A stretch of DNA of 64,000 nt from Pirellulaceae bacterium (GTDB lineage Bacteria; Planctomycetota; Planctomycetia; Pirellulales; Pirellulaceae). Below the pieces are notes generated by a model that ran no database searches, was not told where the DNA came from, and saw only the letters and a list, made by a program, of their open reading frames with translations. Position numbers and translations under genes: made by a program. Where the stretch lies: the NCBI GenBank assembly GCA_026004795.1, contig BPJV01000011.1, positions 62,001 through 126,000 of the forward strand, written 5' to 3'. Of the stretch, positions 29,909 through 37,640 are shown one piece after another (the stretch's first letter is position 1; each line of letters starts with the position of its first letter).

Positions 29909-30802
29909 ATGGAAGCCAGTCTTTGGCAAGACGGTCAATGGCGTCACGGCGGCGACACCTCGGTTCCACTGAACCATATCGCCTTCAAATATGGTGCGAT
30001 CATCGCCGATCGATTGCGGACGGTTCACGGTAAACCGGCCGATGTGCAACCGCACGTGGAGCGATTTGCAGAGGGATGTCGCCTGGTGGGAATCGACGTT
30101 CCGCCCGCGATTGACGAGGTGATTCATCAGTGCGCGCAACGCCATCGACGGCATGAGCCCGACCGGGATTTCTCCATCGTTTTGTTAGGGTTTCCGGGCT
30201 TGCGCGAAACCTCCTCAGGTCATGTGTTGGTCCATACTGATCCCATCGACCATCGGCGACTGGCGAGGTGGTATGAAGAGGGGCACCCCTTGGAGGTGAG
30301 CACCTATGTCAGCGTCCCTGCTCACTGCTGGCCGCATGCATTGAAGCACCGTAGTCGATTGAACTATTTCCTGGCCGATCGGCAAGCGATCGCCCGTTTC
30401 GGCTCGGCAGCCAACGCTGTGTTGGTAGACGAGCAACAACGGCTGACCGAGACCTCGGTAGCCAACCTGCTCATCATCGAACACGATCGCATCGTCTCTC
30501 CTCCCAGCGAGCGCATTTTGCCGGGGATCAGCCTCCAACGCACCTATCGCCTCGCTCGTTCCTTGGGGATTGCCTGGCAGGAAGAACCGATCGAGTTGGC
30601 CCGCGCACAAGCTGCAGATGCCATCCTGCTGTGTGGATCGATCGGTTGTTTATGGCATGCCAGCCGACTTGGTGAGCAGACCTACCCGGCCGCGCGCGGC
30701 AATGACATCTACCACGCCTTATACCGTGCCTGGTGTCGCGATCTGAACCTGGACTACCGCGAACATAGCCTCAAGATAGCACGCAGGCAGAGTTCGGCAT
30801 GA
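29909..30802 (+). CDS. Aminotransferase class IV
   Basis: A PLP enzyme of fold type IV, the group containing branched-chain aminotransferase, D-amino-acid aminotransferase and aminodeoxychorismate lyase. It has 297 residues. Visible features are the N-terminal strand LWQDGQWRHGGDTSVPLNHIAFKYG, the PLP lysine Lys146 in HALKHRSRLNYFLADRQA, and the cofactor-N1 glutamate Glu181 in RLTETSVANLLI. SERILPGISLQRTYRLARSLGI follows the usual pattern PxxxILPGITR. The frame is open from 29738, but ATG 29909 with AGGAAA upstream matches the family N-terminus. The decarboxylase downstream is convergent. The substrate (amino acid or aminodeoxychorismate) is not resolved. Confidence 0.88.
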   Translation: MEASLWQDGQWRHGGDTSVPLNHIAFKYGAIIADRLRTVHGKPADVQPHVERFAEGCRLVGIDVPPAIDEVIHQCAQRHRRHEPDRDFSIVLLGFPGLRETSSGHVLVHTDPIDHRRLARWYEEGHPLEVSTYVSVPAHCWPHALKHRSRLNYFLADRQAIARFGSAANAVLVDEQQRLTETSVANLLIIEHDRIVSPPSERILPGISLQRTYRLARSLGIAWQEEPIELARAQAADAILLCGSIGCLWHASRLGEQTYPAARGNDIYHALYRAWCRDLNLDYREHSLKIARRQSSA

Positions 30803-30949
30803 GGGATATTGGCTTATCGAACCTGCCCAGCATCGCCGGAAAACCATCCCGCTTCAACAGCGACCTCGAGGCAGGGAAACGCGGAATTGCTGATGCGCCG
30901 CCTCGACCGCTCGATAGGCCAACAACTGGGCGCGGCCTTTTTTTGGGGG

Positions 30950-32485
30950 CTAGGCCATGTGGCTGGCGTCAAGGTGCACCGCGGCGGCAAGCCGATCCAG
31001 TTCTGCGAGCAACTGCCGAAAATGATGAGGCGAGGTCAATGGATTGGTGATCGTACACCGCAACCACAGCTCACCAGCCAATCGCGTTTGCACGATATAG
31101 AAGGATCCTCCAGTTACCAAACGCTGACGAATCAGGGCGTTGCATTGATCACGGTGTGCGGGCAGGACCCCGGTGAAGCGGAAACAGACGATGTTGGACT
31201 GGGGACGCGTCGCCAACTCGAAACGTGGGTGGCTTTCGATCATATCGGCAAATCTTTGCGCCATCTCGAGCAGTCGGTCTACATTGGCTTCCAGCACTTC
31301 CCAGCCGTGCAGGGCCAGGTTCACGAACACCTTGACTGCCATCATGCTTTTCGTGCATTCAAAGGTGCGGCGTCCTGTATCGAAGTCGTCGCAGCGGGGA
31401 GCCTGCGCCGCCGAATCGAACAGGTACTCCGCATGGGTTGAGAACGTGCGACGGCTGTCCTCATGGCGGCGAAAGATCAAGGCGCTGGCCAAGGCAGGAG
31501 TCATCAACATCTTGTGAAAATCGATCACCACGCTGTCGGCCTGCTCGATGCCCTCTAGCCGAGGTCGATGGCGACGCGAGAAGACCATGGCGCCGCCATG
31601 GGCGGCATCGACATGGAACCACAATTCGTGTTTTCGACAGAAGTCGGCAATGGCTGCCAAATCATCGACCGCCCCCGTCGCGGTGGTGGCGGCGGTCCCC
31701 ACCACCGCTATCGGGCGCCGACCTGCCGACCGGGCTTCGCGATAAGCCTCTCCCAACATGTCGGTGCGCAAGCAAAACTTTTCGTCCACCGGCACCCGAG
31801 TGATACCCGAGGCTCCCCATCCCATCACGCGTACCGCACGATCGATACTGTAATGCGCCTGGTCAGAAACCAACACGGTCAGCGATTCCGTCGTCCCCCG
31901 CTCCCACACCTCTTCCACGTGCCGAGCGCGTGCCGCCAACAGGGCCGTGAGATTGGCCAACGTCCCACCACCGGTAAGGAATCCACCGGCCGTCGCTGGA
32001 AATCCGACGCGCAGCGCGAGCTGGGCACAAGCGATGCGTTCCATGGCCGCACCGACCATCCCCATCTCGTAGACCCCACAGCCGTTGTTCAAGCAGTCCA
32101 CCACCAAACTAGCGAGCGCGGACAGGGGGGTGGGAACCGCGATTTGGTGTCCCAGGTAACGCGGATGCAGCACCGCCACGCTCCGAGCAAGCACCTGCTC
32201 GACCAACTCGACCAAAGTCCCCGGCCGCTCCTGCATCTGCGTCCAGAACTCGACCGCTTCCTGGGGATCCTGCCACGGTAGGACGGGATCCGTGGCGGCC
32301 CCCGATAAGGATCGCTCCCAATAATCTGCCAGCAAATCGATCAATCGGTGGCCTTGGCGTCGAAATTCCTCCGGATCGTAAACCGATCGCCAATCTTCGT
32401 TCAAGACGATACCCCCGAGACTGCGTGCCACGATCTGACCAGGCTCTTTGCCCTGCTGGCGAGGTGATTCGCCTCCTGCCCCCAA
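30950..32485 (-). CDS. Group II pyridoxal-phosphate-dependent decarboxylase
   Basis: A 511-residue member of the aspartate-aminotransferase-fold decarboxylases that act on aromatic amino acids, glutamate, diaminobutyrate or cysteine sulfinate. The motifs present are the N-terminal YLGHQIAVPTPLSALASL, the PLP-stacking His211 in SDQAHYSIDRAV, Asp293 in HVDAAHGG, and the Schiff-base Lys325 in IDFHKMLMTP, where most relatives have DPHK or DAHK. Product specificity is not evident. The start is weak: TTG at 32485, only 17 bases after the upstream DUF6807 gene, or GTG 32431. The close spacing suggests cotranscription with that gene. It is convergent with the class IV aminotransferase. Confidence 0.88.
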   Translation of the reverse strand: MGAGGESPRQQGKEPGQIVARSLGGIVLNEDWRSVYDPEEFRRQGHRLIDLLADYWERSLSGAATDPVLPWQDPQEAVEFWTQMQERPGTLVELVEQVLARSVAVLHPRYLGHQIAVPTPLSALASLVVDCLNNGCGVYEMGMVGAAMERIACAQLALRVGFPATAGGFLTGGGTLANLTALLAARARHVEEVWERGTTESLTVLVSDQAHYSIDRAVRVMGWGASGITRVPVDEKFCLRTDMLGEAYREARSAGRRPIAVVGTAATTATGAVDDLAAIADFCRKHELWFHVDAAHGGAMVFSRRHRPRLEGIEQADSVVIDFHKMLMTPALASALIFRRHEDSRRTFSTHAEYLFDSAAQAPRCDDFDTGRRTFECTKSMMAVKVFVNLALHGWEVLEANVDRLLEMAQRFADMIESHPRFELATRPQSNIVCFRFTGVLPAHRDQCNALIRQRLVTGGSFYIVQTRLAGELWLRCTITNPLTSPHHFRQLLAELDRLAAAVHLDASHMA

Positions 32486-32502
32486 ACACTCGTCGTGGGA
32501 CT

Positions 32503-33561
32503 TCAGGGAGTGATGGCCTGAAAGTCTAGATGCAAGTCATTGAGTAGCGCCACGGGAAAATCACGACGATGAATGACCATACGGTACCGCAGAACCAGAG
32601 GGGCAGCGGTGGGCAGCACTACGGGTAGGCGGCCCGGGAACACGACGTTCTGCATGCTCTTTTCCTGGCGCAGTATCCAGCGCTGGGGATGTCCGGGGTT
32701 TTCGTGATGGCAGATCACCAGTACCCCGGCGCGTGGCGTCCGGAAGTCTAACCAAGGGCCGGCATCGATCGCGGTCACACGAGCGGCAACCTCACCGTGC
32801 GGACCGATGAATTCGATTCCTTCATCCAACGACAACCGCAGGGAGAAGCCACCATAACCTTTCTCGTCATCAGAACCACCGATCATGGTATTGGGCTGCA
32901 GGGCGACAAGCCGCATCACGACGTCGAGGCATCGGTACGGATGCCCATCGGCAACCTGCACAGGATAGACGCGAATATCGGTACTCTCCGCAACAACCGG
33001 CTGGAACGAGAGGCTGGAAGAGGTAGCAGCAGGGGACAGCGCAACCTCTGCCTCGTCTTCGTCAACGCGCCGGTCGCCAGTAGCCTCAGGCAGCTTCGTC
33101 GTCCACGTTACTTCGGCATGCAGGCGCACAGTCCCCGACTCCATGGTCGCCGCGAGGGCGCCGACATCCCATTGGAAATCTTCACAGAGCCATCCATCGC
33201 CGCCAGGCCGTCCATCGACCAACAACTGGTGCCAAGCCCAAAACACACCGCGGTGGTGGCGATGGTCGTCGGGAAAATCCTCCGTGAGCACGTTACCATC
33301 CAGGTCGTAAAGAGGATGGATGTAATGAGCCCGCGGCCAACGGCCGGCCAGCGATGTGGTGGCACGTTGGTAATTCAGCACGGGTAGCTCTCCATCGGCA
33401 ATCGACGACCCCTCGTCGCTCAACCGCACATGCCACTTGGCAACCTGCGCCTGCCTGGTGGGAAGGACGACAGGATCCGCCGTCCGCCCCACCTTAGATC
33501 CACAGAACAACAGTAATAGAATGGTTACCACACCACTCATTGCCTGCCAGGAGCAAAACAT
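32503..33561 (-). CDS. PmoA/DUF6807 family exported protein
   Basis: A 352-residue protein of the DUF6807 (PmoA) family, common in planctomycetes and Bacteroidetes and often near carbohydrate-catabolic genes. The characteristic segment HPLYDLDGNVLTEDFPDDHRHHRGVFWAWHQL is intact. A hydrophobic N-terminus (MSGVVTILLLLFCG) indicates export. The frame is open to 33654, but ATG 33561 has a GGAGG site five bases upstream and leads to the signal peptide. That ATG overlaps, on the opposite strand, the ATG of the divergent gene at 33560. The family's biochemical role is not established. The decarboxylase follows closely downstream. Confidence 0.88.
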   Translation of the reverse strand: MFCSWQAMSGVVTILLLLFCGSKVGRTADPVVLPTRQAQVAKWHVRLSDEGSSIADGELPVLNYQRATTSLAGRWPRAHYIHPLYDLDGNVLTEDFPDDHRHHRGVFWAWHQLLVDGRPGGDGWLCEDFQWDVGALAATMESGTVRLHAEVTWTTKLPEATGDRRVDEDEAEVALSPAATSSSLSFQPVVAESTDIRVYPVQVADGHPYRCLDVVMRLVALQPNTMIGGSDDEKGYGGFSLRLSLDEGIEFIGPHGEVAARVTAIDAGPWLDFRTPRAGVLVICHHENPGHPQRWILRQEKSMQNVVFPGRLPVVLPTAAPLVLRYRMVIHRRDFPVALLNDLHLDFQAITP

Positions 33562-33571
33562 GGGAGCCTCC
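33549..33571. promoter_or_regulatory. Overlapping divergent translation starts sharing one CATG
   Basis: Plus-strand AGGAG (33549-33553) precedes ATG 33560; minus-strand GGAGG (33567-33571 read on plus as CCTCC) precedes ATG 33561. The palindrome CATG at 33559-33562 gives both starts, so each ribosome site lies within the first codons of the other gene. Confidence 0.75.
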
Positions 33572-33907
33572 GACGAACTGCGCCGCGAATTACCACTGCA
33601 AACCGAGACCTGCTTTTTTCTACTAGTAAGCGTTCTGGATATTGTATTGACCAACCTCTTGCTACGTCAGGGTGCGATCGAAGCCAATCCAATTGCCGCT
33701 TACTTCTTCTACCGCTGGGATTTCAGCGGCCTGGTGGTATTCAAGATGACCGTCGTGGCCGGCGTCTGCGTCGTGGCGCAGTGGGTGGCACGCCACAACG
33801 AGGCGACGGCACGTCGCCTGTTGTATGTCGGAATCGCTATCGTCGGTGCTGTCGTGGTGTACAGCGCTGGGCTGTATTGGCGAGGCTCCCAAGGCTGGTG
33901 GGATTGA
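33560..33907 (+). CDS. Small membrane protein, DUF5658-like
   Basis: A 115-residue product with three or four hydrophobic segments: CFFLLVSVLDIVLTNLLLRQGAIEANPIAAYFF, GLVVFKMTVVAGVCVVAQWV, and RLLYVGIAIVGAVVVYSAGLYW. The D-x3-T-x5-G-x2-EANP pattern in the first hairpin is characteristic of the DUF5658 family of small inner-membrane proteins. The frame is open from 33437, but ATG 33560 has an AGGAG site at good spacing. The gene is divergent from the DUF6807 gene with no bases between the starts, so its promoter must lie inside that gene. Function unknown. Confidence 0.82.
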   Translation: MGASDELRRELPLQTETCFFLLVSVLDIVLTNLLLRQGAIEANPIAAYFFYRWDFSGLVVFKMTVVAGVCVVAQWVARHNEATARRLLYVGIAIVGAVVVYSAGLYWRGSQGWWD

Positions 33908-34007
33908 CAGCGCGGCTAGGCCCCACGACGATCGCCAAACCGCTGGAAAAGATCAACACGGTCTACAGCAGGCCACTGATGGGGCTAAGTAGGAGAAGGC
34001 TTTTCCC

Positions 34008-35117
34008 ATGAAGATCACTCGCATTTTCGCCCATCGCGTCGAACTTCCCCTACGGGAGGGATCCTACCATTGGGCTGGCGGAAAATCAGTATCCGTGTTT
34101 GACAGCACGGTAGTCGGCGTGGAAACCGACAGTGGACTGATTGGCTACGGCGAAGTCTGCCCTTTGGGGCCTTTCTACCTCCCCGCTTACGCCGAAGGGG
34201 TGCGTGCCGGTTTACGCGAGCTTGCACCGCACCTGCTCGGACTCAGCCCCCTGGACCTTGCGATGTTGAACGAGCGGATGGATGCGGCCTTGAAGGGGCA
34301 CCCCTACGTCAAGTCAGGCATCGACATGGCGTGCTGGGATTTGTTGGGAAAGGCGAGCGGACTGCCGGTTTGCACGTTGTTGGGAGGCCGGTTCGGAGAA
34401 GCGGTCATCCTGTACCGAGCAATCTCTCAGCGGGATCCCGATGCCATGGCGGCGAACGTACGAGAGTATCAACAAGCAGGATACACCCGCTTCCAATTAA
34501 AGGTGGGAGGTGACCCAACGACGGATATTGCTCGCATCCGCAGCGTTGCCCAATTGATGCGCCCCGGCGATCGGCTGGTGGCTGACGCCAACACCGGTTG
34601 GACGCAGCATGAAGCGCAATGCGTGGTCCGCGCCGTGGCCGACGTGGATGTCTACATCGAGCAGCCCTGCCTGGAGTACGAGCAATGCTTGGCCGTGCGA
34701 CGCAATACCTCCCACCCATTCGTTTTGGACGAGGTTATCGACTCTCTCAGCATGCTTCGCCGCGCCACCAATGACCTGGCCATGGACGTGGTCAACCTGA
34801 AAATCAGCAAGCTGGGAGGACTCACCAAAACGCGCATCGCCCGCGATTGGTGCGTGGCCATGGGGATTGCCATGACGCTGGAAGACAGTTGGGGAGGTGA
34901 TATCACCACCGCCGCCATCGCCCATTTGGCGCACAGTACGCCAGAGCGTTATCGTTTTACCTCGACCGATTTCAACAGCTATGTCACGGTGAGCAATGCC
35001 ACCGGGGCTCCCCAGCGGGAGGACGGATGCCTGCGCGCTGGCGAACTTCCCGGGTTAGGGATCACCCCTCGCGAGGAAGTACTGGGCGACCGCGTCGTAG
35101 ATGTCTTCCAGCGATGA
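34008..35117 (+). CDS. Mandelate racemase/muconate lactonizing enzyme family protein, hydroxyproline-type
   Basis: A 369-residue enolase-superfamily enzyme that abstracts the proton alpha to a carboxylate using a bound divalent metal. Metal ligands are Asp193 (VADANTGW), Glu218 (YIEQP) and Asp241 (FVLDE). Candidate general bases are Lys165 in RFQLKVGG and Lys265 in [28 protein letters not shown] and [16 protein letters not shown] recall the cis-3-hydroxy-L-proline dehydratase and hydroxyproline-betaine epimerase group, which is an inference from motif placement. GGAGAAGG-like bases precede the ATG. No dedicated transporter or proline-pathway gene is adjacent, so the substrate remains open. 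Confidence 0.9.
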   Translation: MKITRIFAHRVELPLREGSYHWAGGKSVSVFDSTVVGVETDSGLIGYGEVCPLGPFYLPAYAEGVRAGLRELAPHLLGLSPLDLAMLNERMDAALKGHPYVKSGIDMACWDLLGKASGLPVCTLLGGRFGEAVILYRAISQRDPDAMAANVREYQQAGYTRFQLKVGGDPTTDIARIRSVAQLMRPGDRLVADANTGWTQHEAQCVVRAVADVDVYIEQPCLEYEQCLAVRRNTSHPFVLDEVIDSLSMLRRATNDLAMDVVNLKISKLGGLTKTRIARDWCVAMGIAMTLEDSWGGDITTAAIAHLAHSTPERYRFTSTDFNSYVTVSNATGAPQREDGCLRAGELPGLGITPREEVLGDRVVDVFQR

Positions 35118-35194
35118 TCACCCTCCGGCGAGTGGAGTCGGCCTAGGTGGACGCATTAGCTGCCGCTGCTGGTCCCGCCCTACTTAATTGTTCT

Positions 35195-35902
35195 CTACTC
35201 CCGGTCGGTCGCCTGCATGTATCGGAATATGTAATAGGCCAGGGTCAACACGGCCTGCAGCGTCGCTGCCACGTAGGTCAGTGCGGCAGCATTGAGCACC
35301 TTGCTGACGTAATGAATCTCTGGTCCTGAGACGATGCCTAGATTGATCAATTCTGATTTGGCCCGCGAACTGGCGTCGAACTCGACGGGCAGATTGACCA
35401 CTTGGAACACCACCACGCCGCTAAAGAGAACGATCCCTAAGAGAAATACATAGCGGCCGATCGGCACCATGCTCAGCGTCATCACCATACCGATCATGAT
35501 CAAGATGACGCCGAGACTGCTACCAAAATTCGCTCCGGCAACCGCCATATTCCGGATCACTAAGGGGGCATAATTCCGCGCATGTTGCAGGGCATGCCCT
35601 GCTTCGTGCGCAGCAATTCCCACCGCGGCCATCGAATTGACTCCATAGACCCCCGGAGACAATCTCAGGACCCGATGGCTCGGGTCATAGTGATCGGACA
35701 ACTCGCCCGGTACCTGCTCGATGGCGACGTCGTGCAGCCCGTTGGCATCCAGGATGCGCCGCGCTGCATGGTATCCCGTCATCGACGCGCGCACGCGACT
35801 CATCTGACTGTACGCCGATCGCACCATGGCCTGAGCGATGAGGGCCAAGAGGAAGGCAGGAGCGACAAACAGCAGGTACAGCGGGTCAAACAAATACGGC
35901 AT
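35195..35902 (-). CDS. YugP-like zinc membrane metallopeptidase
   Basis: A 235-residue integral membrane protein of the YugP/DUF-type zinc peptidase family. The zinc motif HEAGH is at 99-103 (IAAHEAGHALQHARNY), and the third ligand is probably in the LPVEFDASSRAK segment. Hydrophobic spans occur at about 8-27, 110-140, 145-170 and 205-225. The conserved LSPGVYGVNSMAAVGIAAHEAGHA block is intact. These are thought to be membrane-embedded or membrane-associated proteases; physiological substrates are unknown. The neighbours are convergent (enolase-superfamily gene) and divergent (DUF2905 gene), so it is monocistronic. Confidence 0.92.
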   Translation of the reverse strand: MPYLFDPLYLLFVAPAFLLALIAQAMVRSAYSQMSRVRASMTGYHAARRILDANGLHDVAIEQVPGELSDHYDPSHRVLRLSPGVYGVNSMAAVGIAAHEAGHALQHARNYAPLVIRNMAVAGANFGSSLGVILIMIGMVMTLSMVPIGRYVFLLGIVLFSGVVVFQVVNLPVEFDASSRAKSELINLGIVSGPEIHYVSKVLNAAALTYVAATLQAVLTLAYYIFRYMQATDRE

Positions 35903-36309
35903 AGCGAACTATCCTCTCACTCGAGCGAACATCACACCCCGCAGAGGGCACTCTTTCATTCCTACGTCTTTGGCCGTCGCGAAGATCGTACCGTAGTCGA
36001 CCGTTCTTGAGGAGTTCGGCCAGTCGTGGCACTTCTTGAACGGAAAATTGGCATTACCTGCCACCGCCGGTCATCTCGCAGCAAATGTCGTGCCTTTACC
36101 CATTCTCTACAATACAATCTCCTCCAGCCCACTGGTGACGCCGTTCGCGCACCATAAACGGCGCATGCTGGCTCTGCGGCCAGTAGACTATGATTCCATG
36201 GCAATCCGACCAATCCCGGGTGAGCCCACCGGCGACCACTTTCGGTGGACACGCGCCCCCCGCGACCGGATCCTTTTCCACCGACGAACTCAAAGGGACG
36301 CATCTCCCC
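35903..36309. other. Divergent intergenic region between the protease and DUF2905 genes
   Basis: About 400 bases. A TACAAT near 36105 could be a -10 element for the DUF2905 gene, but no good -35 lies 16-18 bases upstream. Nothing else is seen. Confidence 0.4.
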
Positions 36310-36540
36310 ATGCAGCAGCAATTTGCTTGGACCCTGATCCTGATCGGGCTCTCCATCGCCATCGTTGGTCTTTTGTGGCTATTGATTCCACACATTGGCT
36401 GGTTGGGACGCCTGCCAGGTGATATTCGTATCGAAAACGAGAATGTTCGTATCTACATTCCGATCACGACGAGCCTTTTGTTGAGCATGCTGTTGACCGG
36501 CTTATTGTGGCTGTTGAGCTGGATGGGAGGAGCCAGGTGA
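36310..36540 (+). CDS. DUF2905 family small membrane protein
   Basis: A 76-residue product with two transmembrane helices flanking the family hallmark IGWLGRLPGDIRIENENVRIYIPITTSLLLSMLLT. It matches DUF2905 in length and layout (first helix about 6-27, second about 50-72). The frame is open from 36190, but ATG 36310 is the start that fits the family. These inner-membrane proteins are widespread, short and uncharacterised. No operon partner is present; the gene downstream is convergent. Confidence 0.9.
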   Translation: MQQQFAWTLILIGLSIAIVGLLWLLIPHIGWLGRLPGDIRIENENVRIYIPITTSLLLSMLLTGLLWLLSWMGGAR

Positions 36541-36664
36541 GCCGTCCCCCACTAGGCCGTCGGCAACCGGAGTCCCGTTTCTTCAGGGCTGGCCAGGAAG
36601 AGTGTGAAGCATGCCGCTGACGGCCGGCGGTCATCGGCAGGCCAGGCGAACGCTGAGAAGCGGG

Positions 36665-37150
36665 TTATCGGTGTCGCTTGAGCAGGCCAGCACTGGTCTG
36701 AAAGAATCGCTGGCGGCGAGTCTGGCTGGCCTCTTCGTTGGTGGCTTGCTGCTGGCGGAGGTCGGCCAAATTGGCTTCGCAAATCCGGCAACCAATCGTT
36801 TCCAAGTGAAAACGGACGTAGTCGGAAACATCATCATCCAGAGTGTCGAGAATAAAGCTACCTAACTCCTCCCGCGTGGGACAACTTAAGCGATTTCGCC
36901 TCCAGATATCGCCGAGCGTATGCACCCCCGCTTCACGTCGCTCTGCGATGGCGATCAACCGTTCCCGCAACGGCCGGTCGCTTCGTAAGGCGTTTTCTAC
37001 CGCAGCCATCAAATCGCTGGGGAGCGCTTCGTCGAGATAGTGGCTGAGCTGTTGATCGGTGAATTCGGCCACGTTTGCTAGCTCTTTTCTCATCGCGGTG
37101 GACAATCGCAGGACGGTGAATAGGGGGGCGTCCGCAGGTTTCGGCGACAC
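36665..37150 (-). CDS. Planctomycete protein with a possible zinc-binding His/Cys motif, anti-sigma-like
   Basis: A 161-residue soluble protein without signal or membrane segment. The central part RLSCPTREELGSFILDTLDDDVSDYVRFHLETIGCRICEANLADL has a Cys plus His-x5-Cys-x2-Cys set resembling zinc-binding anti-sigma domains, though the His-Cys spacing differs from the classical His-x3-Cys-x2-Cys. The N-terminal part (ELANVAEFTDQQLSHYLDEALPSDLMAAVENALRSD) resembles the short helical domain of anti-sigma factors. No sigma factor gene is adjacent, so the role is conjectural. Start is GTG 37150 or ATG 37093; neither has a strong ribosome site. The DUF2905 gene is convergent. Confidence 0.72.
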   Translation of the reverse strand: MSPKPADAPLFTVLRLSTAMRKELANVAEFTDQQLSHYLDEALPSDLMAAVENALRSDRPLRERLIAIAERREAGVHTLGDIWRRNRLSCPTREELGSFILDTLDDDVSDYVRFHLETIGCRICEANLADLRQQQATNEEASQTRRQRFFQTSAGLLKRHR

Positions 37151-37640
37151 GGAAAAAGAAGGCTTCCTCCTTGGGGAAGGATCCCGCGTACGTTGCCCTA
37201 CATCTTCTATTGTATCAAGGCCACCGAGGAACCTAACCTGGGCGGTGCGGCACCGGCCCGCTTTCGCTCAGCAGGAGCCGGTCATCCTCCCCGGTTGGGG
37301 AGCACCGTAGCAGAGGCGGTGCAACCGCTAGGACCGAAAAAGGTTAACTTGCCGGAATAACCCGAATTTTTTAACAGCGGTTGCCGAAAAAGAACATTGA
37401 CGCTGTTGTCGGGATTGGCTATTCCCGAACTTGCCAGTCAGCAGGGCGAGATCGTAGTGGCCAACGCCGGCAATGGCGTGAGAAACAAGAGCTCGGCGAA
37501 TGCTGAAGGGCATCGAGCGCATTTCGTAAGAGGTGTCTTCCCGAGCAAAGGATTGGGCCGTGAGGGACGCGGCTATCAAAGGGTTTAGTTCGCATGGCCG
37601 GATATCCGGTTGCTTACCATCGCGGAGAAGGAGAGTCGCG
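37151..37640. other. Gene-free leader region of the secretin gene
   Basis: About 490 bases upstream of the secretin gene, with an AT-rich segment around 37340-37400 and the candidate promoter at 37397. Short frames here lack start context. The promoter of the minus-strand gene at 37150 should also lie here. Confidence 0.45.
37397..37425 (+). promoter_or_regulatory. Candidate promoter for the secretin gene
   Basis: TTGACG (37397-37402), a 17-base spacer, and TATTCC (37420-37425). The -35 is near consensus, the -10 is weak. It would give a leader of about 210 bases before the start at 37641. Confidence 0.4.
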
